A DNA stretch of 64,000 bases from positions 1-64,000 of the forward strand of contig JBMNUT010000005.1 in the NCBI GenBank assembly GCA_050946375.1, read 5' to 3'. Origin of the DNA: UBA1794 sp050946375. GTDB lineage: Bacteria; Bacteroidota; Bacteroidia; Bacteroidales; Bacteroidaceae. A model generated the notes under the pieces. The model was not told where the DNA came from and searched no databases. It worked only from the letters and a program-made list of their open reading frames with translations. Positions 44,562 to 52,179 of this stretch are shown one piece after another. Each line of letters opens with the position of its first letter. The first letter of the stretch is position 1. The translations under genes and the position numbers were made by a program.

Positions 44562-46730
44562 ATGAGAAAACTTTCTCTCTTATTGGCTTCTTTCCTTTTA
44601 TGTCTGAACTTTGCGGCGCTCCCGGCCCAGGAGAAAGACACATCGGTTTATGGTAAAATGGATGCCGTACTGCGCCTGCAGCTCCGCCGGGCCGGTTACG
44701 AAGCGGCCGACGGTGTGCTCAAGCGGAGCGCGTCGCCTGCACGTCGGGCGCAGGCCGATACGGTTTTCCACCTGCTCGTGCGTTGTACGGACAGCGAGGC
44801 GCTTACCGAAACCTTGCGGGCCGACGGCTACGAGGCGCACCCGATTGTACCCAACCTGTGCGTGGTCCGCACATCCGCCTCAAGGCTTTCCCGTCTGGCC
44901 GGGTATGCCGGTGTGGAGCAGCTCTGCGGAAGCCGGAAGGCGCACCTCATGATAGACGTCTCGCGCTCGCTGACGGGCATGGACCGCGTGGGGACGGGCG
45001 ACGGACTGGACTCGCCTTTCGACGGAACGGGCGTCGTGGCAGGTGTTATAGACCAAGGCTTTGAATATAATCATCCTGCCTTTTCCACTCCGGAAGGCGA
45101 ATTGCGCATTAAATACCTGTGGGATGAGAGGCAGGGCCATGAGCCTTTGACGGATCCGGACAGCATCCGGATGGCGGAAAACGATGGTCCCGACGAGATT
45201 GGCCACGCCACTCATGTGGCAAACATCGCGGCCGGAAGCCCGGTTGCGGGAGCGGAAGAGTTGCACGGTTATGCCCCCGGGGCTGACTTGGCCTTCGTTT
45301 CTTCCTCTTTTCAGGAGGGCGAAATTTTGGTAGCTGCGCGGCGTATAATCGACCAGGCGCATCGGTTGGGAAAACCATGCGTCATCAACATGAGTTTCGG
45401 AGGCAACGTTTATTCTCACGACGGGTTGACTCCTTTTGAACAGGCTTTCAATGAGATGGCCGGCGAAGGGGTTCTCTTTGCGGCTTCAGTGGGAAACTGC
45501 GGGACGTATTCCGTACATGTCGAAAAGCGTTTCGCTTCGGAGCGCGACACGCTGCGCCTGCTTCTCGAACCCAATGGCTCGGAAGTATTATGCTGCTTAT
45601 TCAGGCACGACGGGGAGCAGGAAATTAGTTATGTGCTTTCTCTTTACGACCTTCAGCGGCAGGCGGTATATGATCTGGATCCGGAAGAATTGCTTGATGG
45701 CGGCTATCTGTCTTTGGAAAGTGAATACAATACTTCCGCCGACGGGCAGTGCTACCTGTTCGTGGATTGGGCGCGGTTGGTAGAGGACTGGAAGATGTCG
45801 GAAGATTTCCGCCTCATGCTTTCGATTTACGGCGCTTCTCCCGGCTCTTTGCTGCATGGATGGACTGAACTCAATGCTTATTTTGACGATGGCGGCCGCG
45901 AAGATGGCTATTTTACGCAGGGTGACGATGCTTATACGATAGGTGCACCCTCGTCTGCGGCACGGGTTTTGGCAATCAGTTCCTATGCCAGCCGGAACAA
46001 ATGGACGAGTTTGAATGGCACTTCTTATGTGTCTTCCTGGAATGAACCGGGGAAACTTTCTTATTTCAACTCTGTCGGTCCGATGCTCGATGCGAGCCTG
46101 AAGAAGCCGCTTATTACAGCTCCCGGACAGTTGGTTCTCTCGGCTTTTTCCCGACAGGCTGCAGGAATTCAGGAGAATAAACCGTATGTCGTACGGCGCG
46201 TGACGCAGGATGAAACGGATTACTACTACGGACTCATGCAGGGCACTTCCATGGCTGCGCCTCAGGTGGCGGGCATTCTGGCCTGCTGGCTGCAGGCTTA
46301 TCCGCAACTTACGCCCGAAGAGGCGGAAGAGATAATCCGTTCTACGGCTATCAACGATGACTTTACGGGCAATGTGCGCGAGAATTGGGACCCGTTTTGG
46401 GGATATGGCAAGATTGATGCGTATGCCGGACTGAAAGAATGCCTTGCGCGGGCTGCTTCCGTAGGGCTTAGCGAAGTGGTAGGCAGCGATGAGCCGGTTT
46501 CGTTCCGCATTGACGGACGGGAGGCACGTGTCCTTTTCAACAATGCCGAGGCGGGTGCCGTCGTCAGCGTTTATGCGTTGGGCGGAACGCTGTGCGAGGA
46601 ACGCCGCCTGCAGGCTGTTCCCTGCGCTCACGAGGAAGTTGTTTCGCTGGCCGGATATGCACCGGGTTGCTATTTGCTCTCCGTTGAGACGGACAAGGCG
46701 CGGGTCGTGCGGAAAATCGTGCTGCCCTGA
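44562..46730 (+). CDS. Secreted subtilisin-like (S8) peptidase with type IX secretion-like tail
   Basis: 722 aa. The start ATG 44562 precedes a signal peptide (LLLASFLLCLNFAALPAQ). The triad is complete: Asp164 (VIDQGF), His215 (GHATHVA) and Ser563 (GTSMAAP), with oxyanion region Asn near ASVGNCG. About 250 residues lie between the His and Ser motifs regions with an inserted beta domain. The last 70 residues resemble a type A secretion tail (VSVYALGGTLCEERRL ... GCYLLSVETDKARVVRKIVL). It should be exported across both membranes and degrade protein outside the cell. Transcription converges on the hybrid sensor gene. Confidence 0.9.
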   Translation: MRKLSLLLASFLLCLNFAALPAQEKDTSVYGKMDAVLRLQLRRAGYEAADGVLKRSASPARRAQADTVFHLLVRCTDSEALTETLRADGYEAHPIVPNLCVVRTSASRLSRLAGYAGVEQLCGSRKAHLMIDVSRSLTGMDRVGTGDGLDSPFDGTGVVAGVIDQGFEYNHPAFSTPEGELRIKYLWDERQGHEPLTDPDSIRMAENDGPDEIGHATHVANIAAGSPVAGAEELHGYAPGADLAFVSSSFQEGEILVAARRIIDQAHRLGKPCVINMSFGGNVYSHDGLTPFEQAFNEMAGEGVLFAASVGNCGTYSVHVEKRFASERDTLRLLLEPNGSEVLCCLFRHDGEQEISYVLSLYDLQRQAVYDLDPEELLDGGYLSLESEYNTSADGQCYLFVDWARLVEDWKMSEDFRLMLSIYGASPGSLLHGWTELNAYFDDGGREDGYFTQGDDAYTIGAPSSAARVLAISSYASRNKWTSLNGTSYVSSWNEPGKLSYFNSVGPMLDASLKKPLITAPGQLVLSAFSRQAAGIQENKPYVVRRVTQDETDYYYGLMQGTSMAAPQVAGILACWLQAYPQLTPEEAEEIIRSTAINDDFTGNVRENWDPFWGYGKIDAYAGLKECLARAASVGLSEVVGSDEPVSFRIDGREARVLFNNAEAGAVVSVYALGGTLCEERRLQAVPCAHEEVVSLAGYAPGCYLLSVETDKARVVRKIVLP

Positions 46731-46756
46731 TTGGGGAAAAGGCACAAGAGTTATGC

Positions 46757-46800
46757 AAAAAAGATGCAAGGGAAATCGGAACAACCCTTGCATCTTTTTT
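46757..46800. terminator. Bidirectional terminator between convergent genes
   Basis: A 16-bp perfect stem, AAAAAAGATGCAAGGG (46757-46772) with CCCTTGCATCTTTTTT (46785-46800), gives a T-run on both strands. It serves the subtilase gene and the hybrid sensor gene. Confidence 0.92.
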
Positions 46801-46817
46801 GTGTAAGCCTTGCTGCT

Positions 46818-49595
46818 TTATTTCTTGCGGCGCAGGAAATCGGTGGGACTCTCGCCGAAGTATTCCTTGTAGCTGCGGGTGAAGTAGGACGGCGAGGCAA
46901 AGCCCGTTTCGTAGGCCACTTCGGCTATGGTCTTGTCCGTACTGCTCAGCAGTTGGGAGGCGCGGCGCAGTCGGGCTATGCGCAGTAGCTCGTTGGGCGA
47001 ATGGTTGGTGAGTGCCTTGAGCTTGCGGTAGAGCTGTACGCGGCTCATGCCCATGCTCGTGCCGAGTTCCTCGACCGTCAGGTCGGAATCGGCGAGGCGC
47101 TTCTCGATGAGTTCCCTGAAACGCTCGAGAAATGACTTGTCGACTTTTCCGATTCCGCTCTTGGGAAGTATGGCTTCGTCGGTGAAGATTTCCCGTAGTT
47201 TCTTCCTGTTTTCGAGCAGATTGCGCACGCGCGTCTTTAGCAGACGCGGGTTGAATGGCTTTTCCATGTAGGAGTCGGCCCCCATTTCGAAGCCTTTGAT
47301 GCGGTCTTCCTCGCGTGCATAGGCGGTGAGCATGAGGATGGGGATGTGGGAAGTCTGGGGCTCCTGCTTGAGAATCCGGCAGCATTCCGTTCCGTTCATG
47401 CGGGGCATCATGATGTCGCACACGATGAGGTCGGGCACGTACTGTATGGCTTTGCGCACGCCCTCCTGGCCGTCTTCGGCTTCCAGCAGGTTATATTCCT
47501 CGCCGAGCAGGGTGCGGAGCAGGAAGCGCATGTCGGCATTGTCGTCGATGACGAGTATGGTTTCGCGCCCGTTGGGGTTCTCTTCGGGGAGAAGAGCGTC
47601 GGTCGTTTCCGTCTTGTCCGTGGGGACGGGTTCTTCCGCTTTGATGTTTTCGAGCAGGGAGGAAGTGGCCGTAGCCTCTTGCCGGGCGGGTAGCTGGGAC
47701 GGCTGCGGGCGTCCGGCAGAAGCGGGGAAGACGATGATGAAGCGGCTGCCGCTCTTTTCGCGGCTTTCTACGCTGATGTGCCCGTGGTGCAGCTCGACGA
47801 AGGCTTTGACTACGGCCAGTCCGATGCCCGAGCCTGCATGGTGGGTGTCGGCGGTGTAGAACTGTTCGAAGATGTGCTGTACGTGTTCTACGGCGATGCC
47901 CGTGCCCGTGTCGCTCACGCAGAGGCGTATGTCGTTCCCTTCGCGGGTGAGGCTGACGGTGACGGTGCCGTTTTCGGGGGTGAAGCGGATGGCATTGGAC
48001 AGCAGGTTGAAGTAGATGCGCTCCATTTTGTCGGCGTCGGCCATCATCCAGAAGTCCTCTTTTCCGCTGTCGTTCACTTCGAGTTTGAAATTGATGTGCT
48101 TCTTCAGCGCCAGCGTGCGGAATGCCTGGCTCCATTCCTCTATGTGTGCTCTCAGGTCGATGGGGGCAAGGTGCAGTTCGAGCTGGCGGGTTTCGTATTT
48201 GCGGAAGTCGAGTATCTGGTTGACCAGGCGCTTCAGGATGAGTGTGTTCTTGCGGATGAGCTGGAGGAGCTTGCGCGGTTCGGGCGGGACCGATTTGTCT
48301 TCGAGTAGTTCCTCTACGGGTGTGAGCACAAGCGTCAGCGGAGTGCGGAAATCATGGGATACGTTGGTGAAGAAGGACAGCTGGGCGTGTGTCGTCTCTT
48401 CCATCTGTTTGGAAAGGTCGACCAGGCGGTTGCGCTGTTCTTCGAGCTGTTTTTTCTGGAGGAACAGCTCTTTGTTCATCCGCGCCTTCACTTGGTAGGC
48501 ACGGACTATGAAGGCGAGCAGGGCGGCCAGCAGGAGCAGCACGGTCAGGCAGGCGGCCAGCAGGAGTTGTTGCGTGGTAGTGCGCGAGAGGTAGCCGCTG
48601 ATGAGCTGGTTGAGGTACTCGATTTTGCGGTCTTGCTCGTTGATGTGCTCGGTTTGCAGCTGCATTACGCGCACATTGCTGGAGTCTATCAGCGCAGTGG
48701 AGAGGAGCGTTTCGCGTTTGAAGGGCTTGTTTTGCAAAATGTTGAGCGCAAGTCGCAAAATCTTGTCGCCGTCGGTGGGATTGACGAAGGTGGCGTCGAG
48801 AATGCCCTGGGCCACGAGGTCGATTCCCTGTCCTCTTCCCGAGATGGCGTCGGTGCCGATGAAGCGGATATGGTTGTGGGGATTGAGTTTGTGGGCCGCT
48901 TTCCAGGCACCGAGGGCCATGCGGTCGTTGTGGGCTACGATGAGATCAACTTTGGGGTAAATCTTCAGGAGCGAATCGGCTACCCTTTCGGCTATATCCT
49001 GGTTCCAAAGCGCATCGACGCGGGCGAGAATGTGGATGTTCGGGCTTCCTTTGAGCACTTCTTCCAGGCCTTCCTGGCGTTCGGTGGCCGTGGTGGAGAG
49101 TTTGCGCCCGGTAATTTCCAGAATGTTGCCCTGGTCGTGAAGCCGATTGCGGACGTAGTTGCCGATATCGCGGCCTATCTGCCGGTTGTCGGCTCCGATG
49201 TAGGCCGTGTAGTGGGGTGTTCGGGCTTTCCGGTCGATAAGAATTACGGGAATCCCGGCCTTATAGACTTCTTCGATGATGGGGGTCAGCGGGAGCGATT
49301 CGTTGGGAGAGATGATGAGGAGGTCGACTCCCTGTGCGATGAGGCTCCGTATGTCTTCAATCTGTTCGTGGCTGTCGTCGTGCGCATTGCGTATGTCGAC
49401 GGTCACATCTTCCAGTATGAGCGCTTCACGCTGGATTTCGCGGTTCATTTTTGCGCGCCATTCGTCGTCGCTGCATTGGGATACCCCGATGAGGTACTCC
49501 GATTCTTCGTCATGGCAGGCAGATAGGGTTATTATCCCTGACGCAAGCACGGCAAGAGACAGCAGGCGCGTCAAGGAGCGGATCTTTTTCTTCAT
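46818..49595 (-). CDS. Hybrid two-component sensor/regulator with periplasmic sugar-binding domain
   Basis: 925 aa. The N-terminus has a hydrophobic signal with LSAC. A LacI/periplasmic-binding-type domain follows (about 35-310, LIAQGVDLLIISPNES, VILIDRKA), a membrane helix (about 340-364), then HisKA with His414 (NVSHDFRTPL), a HATPase domain (GTGIAVEHVQHIFEQFY, GSGIGLAV), a receiver with Asp727 (VCDIMMPRMNG) and an AraC-type DNA-binding domain (about 825-922). This is the architecture of Bacteroides hybrid systems that sense monosaccharides directly, such as the fructose sensor BT1754. It usually controls an adjacent polysaccharide-utilisation locus, but no SusCD pair is next to it here. 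Nearby glycan genes are GH115 and GH2. Confidence 0.93.
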   Translation of the reverse strand: MKKKIRSLTRLLSLAVLASGIITLSACHDEESEYLIGVSQCSDDEWRAKMNREIQREALILEDVTVDIRNAHDDSHEQIEDIRSLIAQGVDLLIISPNESLPLTPIIEEVYKAGIPVILIDRKARTPHYTAYIGADNRQIGRDIGNYVRNRLHDQGNILEITGRKLSTTATERQEGLEEVLKGSPNIHILARVDALWNQDIAERVADSLLKIYPKVDLIVAHNDRMALGAWKAAHKLNPHNHIRFIGTDAISGRGQGIDLVAQGILDATFVNPTDGDKILRLALNILQNKPFKRETLLSTALIDSSNVRVMQLQTEHINEQDRKIEYLNQLISGYLSRTTTQQLLLAACLTVLLLLAALLAFIVRAYQVKARMNKELFLQKKQLEEQRNRLVDLSKQMEETTHAQLSFFTNVSHDFRTPLTLVLTPVEELLEDKSVPPEPRKLLQLIRKNTLILKRLVNQILDFRKYETRQLELHLAPIDLRAHIEEWSQAFRTLALKKHINFKLEVNDSGKEDFWMMADADKMERIYFNLLSNAIRFTPENGTVTVSLTREGNDIRLCVSDTGTGIAVEHVQHIFEQFYTADTHHAGSGIGLAVVKAFVELHHGHISVESREKSGSRFIIVFPASAGRPQPSQLPARQEATATSSLLENIKAEEPVPTDKTETTDALLPEENPNGRETILVIDDNADMRFLLRTLLGEEYNLLEAEDGQEGVRKAIQYVPDLIVCDIMMPRMNGTECCRILKQEPQTSHIPILMLTAYAREEDRIKGFEMGADSYMEKPFNPRLLKTRVRNLLENRKKLREIFTDEAILPKSGIGKVDKSFLERFRELIEKRLADSDLTVEELGTSMGMSRVQLYRKLKALTNHSPNELLRIARLRRASQLLSSTDKTIAEVAYETGFASPSYFTRSYKEYFGESPTDFLRRKK

Positions 49596-49599
49596 TTTC

Positions 49600-49607
49600 C
49601 AAAGGTA
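49600..49607 (-). promoter_or_regulatory. -7 box abutting the hybrid sensor start codon
   Basis: On the minus strand TACCTTTG, a perfect -7 match, ends only 4 nt before ATG 49595. A transcript starting about 7 nt downstream would have no leader, or the true start codon lies further in. Confidence 0.5.
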
Positions 49608-50161
49608 GGGGAAACGGTTGGATTCTCCAAGCCGAAGGCGACAAAATGCTACTTTTTCTCCGAAAAGGAATATATTTTGTTTATGATAAACGGCCTTTTG
49701 TCCTTCCTGCAGCTACTGCCTGTTCGGGTACGTATGCACCAATTCCACCCCTTGGGCCCTCTCCCCGGGAGTAGGGGAGAGGAGGGGTTTCACTCAATGT
49801 TATTATGAAGAAAAAGATTCCAAATGAAAAGGCTTTTCCCGCTTCCGGCGGGTCCGGAGCCTTCTTCCGGGGAGCCGGAGCGCTTCGTGTCGCTTGTGGA
49901 TGAAAAACTCCTCACGGAGGTTTCTCGGACAATCAGCGCATTCCGGCTTTTCGCGTGTCGTACCTATTGAGAATTGTGAAGCGGATGAGTTTTCCGTGTC
50001 ACCCGTCTTGTTTGTATTTGCGTGTAGACCGGGTTCCTTTTTTCGACGGCAAAAGTAGTGAGTTGCCTGCATGTACTTTATCACACATGTTGCAGGAACT
50101 GTCTGATATGTTTCAGTGTAACATAAGTGCAAGTATATGTAACAAAAGGAACTCCCGGCGC
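49608..50161. other. Gene-less stretch with a GC-rich hairpin
   Basis: About 550 bp without a supportable gene. A perfect 9-bp inverted repeat CCTCTCCCC / GGGGAGAGG (49758-49766 and 49774-49782) is the main feature. A 32-codon frame begins at 49805 (MKKKIPNEKAF) but has no further support. Confidence 0.5.
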
Positions 50162-50271
50162 TTTGTGTGGAAAGTGCCCGGACTTTGCGGCAGAAGGCGC
50201 GGGGCTTTTTTCGCGGCGGGGAAAGGCTTTGGTGCAGACTGCCCTCCGCTTTGTTGCGGGCGCAGGGGAGA
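50162..50271 (+). repeat. Five degenerate tandem 22-bp repeat units
   Basis: Every 22 bp the sequence returns to TTTG or TTTT with a GGAAAG or GCGGCA half: 50162-50183, 50184-50205, 50206-50227, 50228-50249, 50250-50271. Sequence has drifted but the period is exact. Confidence 0.6.
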
Positions 50272-50364
50272 GGCGGAAAAATCGGTTGCGACAATTCGGG
50301 AAAGCCGCTGTGTTCCCGCAAAAAAAGGGCCGAGGAGCAGACCGCATGTGGAGTTGCTCTCCCG
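50265..50364. repeat. 100-bp repeat with terminator-like hairpin, copy A
   Basis: Very similar to 50438-50540: both read GGTTGCG.CAATTCGGGAAAGCC, TGTTCCCG, a seven-A run, and a GAGCAG ... CCGCATGTGGAG ... GCTC hairpin. On the minus strand the hairpin is followed by a T-run. Confidence 0.75.
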
Positions 50365-50437
50365 ACGTCGGGGAAGTGATTTTTTTAAGTGGGTTGGGTG
50401 AAGTACGTAGGTAAGCTGCCTTGTTTTGCCCGGACGT

Positions 50438-50540
50438 GGGGGAGAGGTGGGGAAAGCGGTTGCGGCAATTCGGGAAAGCCGTTGTGTTCCCGTAAAAAAA
50501 GAAGCGGGGGAGCAGTCCGCATGTGGAGCTGCTCCCCCGC
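50438..50540. repeat. 100-bp repeat with terminator-like hairpin, copy B
   Basis: Partner of 50265-50364. This copy carries the better hairpin and directly follows the mscS-like gene. Confidence 0.75.
50494..50540 (-). terminator. Terminator of the MscS-like gene
   Basis: GCGGGGGAGCAG (50504-50515) pairs with CTGCTCCCCCGC (50529-50540), followed on the minus strand by a T7 run. It is 15 bp from the stop codon. A second, weaker version lies in repeat copy A. Confidence 0.85.
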
Positions 50541-50554
50541 CGTTTGGGATAGGG

Positions 50555-51430
50555 TTATTCTTTTACGATAACCTGGTTGAAGTACGGGTAAGGTATTTCT
50601 ATGTTTTCGCGGTCGAAGCATTCCTTGATGCTCTTCAGCAGGTCGCACTTCAGGGCGTAGGCATTGGCCGAGCTGGAGGCCCATGCCCATGCCCTCAGCG
50701 TTATGGCCGAGTCGCCCAGGTTGGTCACCCGTATTACGACTTGCTCTTCCCCGTTCTTTTTCCCTTCTTCCGTACGGCGGTCTATGAGCAAGGGGTGCTT
50801 CATGATTTCCGCACGCATCAGCTGCATGGCCCGGTTGAGGTCGGTGGTGTACGATACGCCTATGTCGATAAACGAGCATACTGCCTGGTCGCCGATGGTG
50901 GAGTTTATGATGGAAGCCGTGTTCATCGTGCTGTTGGGGACGATAATCATGCGGTTTTCGGTGTTCCGTATTACGGTATGGCGCAGGGTGATTTCGGTGA
51001 CGGTCCCGGTGATGTTTTGGTCGACTTGTATGTAATCGCCGATTCGGAAGGGTTTGGAAAAGGCTATGAACATGCCGCTCACGATGTTTTTCAGTGCCTC
51101 TTGCGATGCCAGACCTACGGCCATGGCGGCGATACCGGCACCGGCCAGTATGGATTTACTGATTTGTTCCATGCCCGGGATGAGGGCCAGGAAGGCGGTG
51201 ATACCTACTATATATAAGGTATATACGATTACGTGTTGGAAGAAGCTGAGGTTGCTCTTCTCGGCGTCGAGCTTCCCTTTCCGCCTGATATGCTGGCGGA
51301 AGAGGTACTTCACCAATAAAACAGCGCCTTGCGTGAAGATATAAATCAGCAGGGCCTTAACGACAAACGAAAGAGCGGTGCCCAGTCGTACTCCTAATAC
51401 GGTGGTGTTGAAAATTTCTTGTAAATCCAT
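50555..51430 (-). CDS. MscS-family mechanosensitive channel
   Basis: 291 aa from the chosen start MDLQEIFNTTV, 15 bp nearer than the next upstream ATG allows for the promoter. Three N-terminal membrane helices lead to the pore-helix pattern AGAGIAAMAVGLASQEALKNIVSG, then the MscS beta domain (FRIGDYIQV, GTVTEITLRHTVIR, VPNSTM) and an alpha/beta cytoplasmic domain. These channels release solutes on osmotic downshift. Single gene, diverging from the HD hydrolase gene. Confidence 0.93.
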   Translation of the reverse strand: MDLQEIFNTTVLGVRLGTALSFVVKALLIYIFTQGAVLLVKYLFRQHIRRKGKLDAEKSNLSFFQHVIVYTLYIVGITAFLALIPGMEQISKSILAGAGIAAMAVGLASQEALKNIVSGMFIAFSKPFRIGDYIQVDQNITGTVTEITLRHTVIRNTENRMIIVPNSTMNTASIINSTIGDQAVCSFIDIGVSYTTDLNRAMQLMRAEIMKHPLLIDRRTEEGKKNGEEQVVIRVTNLGDSAITLRAWAWASSSANAYALKCDLLKSIKECFDRENIEIPYPYFNQVIVKE

Positions 51431-51466
51431 AGGAAAATATGCATTAAATTCTGTAATATTGCGTCG

Positions 51467-51497
51467 CAAAAATAAGTGCTTTCTTCAAGAATGCCAA
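51467..51497 (-). promoter_or_regulatory. Promoter of the MscS-like gene
   Basis: On the minus strand, TTG (51497-51495), about 20 nt, then TATTTTTG (51474-51467), a TAnnTTTG match. The start codon 51430 is 36 nt downstream. Confidence 0.6.
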
Positions 51498-51530
51498 GAA
51501 TAGTTGCCGAACTTTAGTTTTCAAGAAGTT

Positions 51531-52064
51531 ATGGACTACATGAAAATTATATCCAAATATTATCCGGATGATGAGGCCCGTGAGATTTTGGTGGTGCACA
51601 GCCGCAGCGTTACTCAGAAGGCTTTGGAGATTGCGGCCCGCCATCCGGAGCTGAACATCGATACCGCGTTTGTGGAAGAGGCCGCCATGCTGCACGATAT
51701 CGGCATCTTCCGCACCGATGCGCCGGGCATTAAGTGCTATGGGAAGTATCCTTATCTCTGCCACGGCTATCTGGGGGCCGATCTCATGCGTGAGGAGGGC
51801 TATCCCCGCCATGCCTTGGTCTGCGAACGGCATACGGGGGCAGGAATTTCGCTGGCCGATATCCAGATGAGCCAGCTTCCCCTCCCACAACGCGATATGG
51901 TCCCGCAATCAATTGAGGAACAGTTGATTTGTTTCTCCGACAAGTTCTACTCGAAAACCCACCTCGACCGCGAAAAGACCGTGGAGCAGGCCCGCAGGAG
52001 CCTGGCGCGGTATGGCGGAGACGGGCTGAAGCGTTTCGACAAGTGGTGTGCCCTTTTTCTGTAG
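51531..52064 (+). CDS. HD-domain phosphohydrolase
   Basis: 177 aa from ATG 51531 (an in-frame ATG at 51540 is also possible). Compact HD domain: early His in VVHSRSV, the HD pair at His55-Asp56 (EEAAMLHDIG), a later CHGYLGADLMREEG and an Asp in CFSDKFYSKTH. This size and pattern fit cytoplasmic HD-family phosphatases or nucleotide hydrolases; the substrate is unknown. Transcribed divergently from the mechanosensitive channel and 115 bp before lptD. Confidence 0.85.
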   Translation: MDYMKIISKYYPDDEAREILVVHSRSVTQKALEIAARHPELNIDTAFVEEAAMLHDIGIFRTDAPGIKCYGKYPYLCHGYLGADLMREEGYPRHALVCERHTGAGISLADIQMSQLPLPQRDMVPQSIEEQLICFSDKFYSKTHLDREKTVEQARRSLARYGGDGLKRFDKWCALFL

Positions 52065-52133
52065 CGCGGCGGAATGTCGGACGAAAAAATACTTAAAAAC
52101 CAACGTATGCCCCGATAATTCACTAAGATTGCC

Positions 52134-52141
52134 TAACTTTG
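52134..52141 (+). promoter_or_regulatory. -7 promoter box for the LptD gene
   Basis: TAACTTTG matches TAnnTTTG, 38 nt before the start codon. Confidence 0.6.
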
Positions 52142-52179
52142 CCGCGGAGAACGGAAGCACGTTTTTCCCGACGTTATAA

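Noticed and set aside
49805..49903. 32-codon small open frame (MKKKIPNEKAF...)
   Set aside because: No promoter, ribosome site or conservation evidence; composition matches the surrounding gap.
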